A DNA stretch of 6,453 bases from JBOHPP01 sp050731755 (GTDB taxonomy: Bacteria; Methylomirabilota; Methylomirabilia; Rokubacteriales; CSP1-6). The stretch is from NCBI GenBank assembly GCA_050731755.1, contig JBOHPP010000240.1:1-6453 (forward strand). Direction: 5' to 3'. Positions 5,933 through 6,453 of this stretch are shown one piece after another. Every line of letters begins with the position of its first letter. Position 1 is the first letter of the stretch. The position numbers were made by a program, and so were the translations under genes. The notes under the pieces were generated by a model. It searched no databases and was not told where the DNA came from. It saw only the letters and a program-made list of their open reading frames with translations.

Positions 5933-6453
5933 ATGACACACGCCGCGAGCACGTCAGCAGACGACGCACCGGGCCGGGAGCGGCTCAACCCGGTGGTCGC
6001 CTTCCTCCTCACGCGCCGCCTGCTCGGCCGTCCCGTCGCCTGGGTGGCCCGCGTGCCTGCATCGGTCCACACCAAGCTGCTCGTCGCCTTCCTGCTGATC
6101 ACGCTTCTGTTCATCGCGATGGCGGGCCTCAGCCTCCTGAGCATTGCCCGCACGACGGAGCAGGGTCGGCTGCTCGATCAGGCGCACCAGCGCGTGGAGC
6201 TGTCTCAGCAGATCGAGCACGCCCTGGCCCGCCAGATGAACTTCACGGCTCTGGCCCTGCTCCTGCGCGAGGAAGGAGCGGTCGCCCGCATTCTGCGCGA
6301 GAACAACCGCTTCAACAACACCCTGGCCCAGCTCGAGGGCGAGGCCACGGCCGCCGAGCGCGAGCTGATCCAGCAGATCCGGGCCCGCCAGGACGAGGCC
6401 ATGAACGCGGTGGCCGACATCGCCAACGCCATCCGCGACGGCCGGCTCGACGA
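5933..6453 (+). CDS. Membrane-anchored sensor protein, N-terminal part (histidine kinase, chemoreceptor or cyclase type), truncated by the window end
   Basis: The frame is open from ATG 5933 to the window end, 173 codons plus two bases, with no stop. Residues 1-47 are a polar, then Arg-rich cytoplasmic N-terminus. Residues 49-72 (starting L-L-V-A-F-L-L-I-T-L-L-F-I-A-M) are one clear transmembrane helix. Residues 74-173 are a charged, helical, coiled-coil-like stretch with R-V-E-L-S-Q-Q-I-E-H-A-L and repeated A-E-R-E-L-I-Q-Q-I-R, resembling the periplasmic four-helix-bundle input domains (4HB_MCP-like) of chemoreceptors and sensor kinases. The second membrane helix, HAMP and output domain would lie beyond the window, so the output type is unknown. 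The start is uncertain: no Shine-Dalgarno sequence precedes 5933, and GTG at 5993 is possible. It follows the hemerythrin gene by 63 bp in the same direction and could be functionally linked to it. Confidence 0.7.
   Translation, partial: MTHAASTSADDAPGRERLNPVVAFLLTRRLLGRPVAWVARVPASVHTKLLVAFLLITLLFIAMAGLSLLSIARTTEQGRLLDQAHQRVELSQQIEHALARQMNFTALALLLREEGAVARILRENNRFNNTLAQLEGEATAAERELIQQIRARQDEAMNAVADIANAIRDGRLD

Noticed and set aside
5447..5941. Minus-strand open frame of 164 codons
   Set aside because: It is antisense to the hemerythrin gene with no family-like motif.
5954..6220. Minus-strand frames over the sensor gene
   Set aside because: The plus strand gives a clear membrane helix and coiled-coil pattern; the minus translations are Arg-rich and lack structure.

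Overview
This is a GC-rich bacterial window (about two thirds G+C by eye) with compact gene spacing and no tRNA, rRNA, CRISPR or insertion sequence that I can see. The base composition, a bacterial glutaminyl-tRNA synthetase, a mandelate-racemase-like enolase-superfamily enzyme and the diiron proteins suggest an uncultured soil or sediment lineage, for example Rokubacteria/Methylomirabilota-like or deltaproteobacterial. That placement is a guess: no marker in the window fixes it.

Positions 1-3223 form a minus-strand run read from right to left: glnS (glutaminyl-tRNA synthetase), an enolase-superfamily racemase/dehydratase that keeps every mandelate racemase catalytic residue, and a hicB-type antitoxin followed by a hicA toxin. 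The hicA reading frame is broken by a TGA in place of the usual arginine codon just before the catalytic Gly-Ser-His, so the toxin looks dead while the antitoxin is intact.

Positions 3224-3476 separate glnS from a plus-strand PaaI-type hotdog thioesterase. The glnS side has an extended -10 so close to the ATG that the mRNA may be leaderless. The thioesterase side has four inverted repeats, the last enclosing the ribosome binding site. The thioesterase itself needs a one-base frame change at a CCC run to read through.

Positions 3913-5869 are the most interesting part. A 449-residue protein (minus strand) carries two tandem ferritin-like four-helix bundles whose metal-ligand positions repeat with an exact 155-residue offset. 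The second bundle has the complete E-x6-Y / ExxH / E-x6-Y / ExxH set; the first has ExxQ and DxxH in place of the two ExxH motifs. Divergent to it is a hemerythrin (HHE) protein, a second, unrelated diiron four-helix bundle. The 130-bp spacer between them carries a very good sigma-54 (-24/-12) promoter match facing the hemerythrin and a weaker one, with correct spacing, facing the ferritin-like gene. I read this as a possible co-regulated diiron module for oxygen, peroxide, nitric oxide or iron; that function is inferred.

Positions 5933-6453 hold the 5' part of a membrane-anchored sensor protein that runs off the window. A 10-bp hairpin ends two bases before its start codon.
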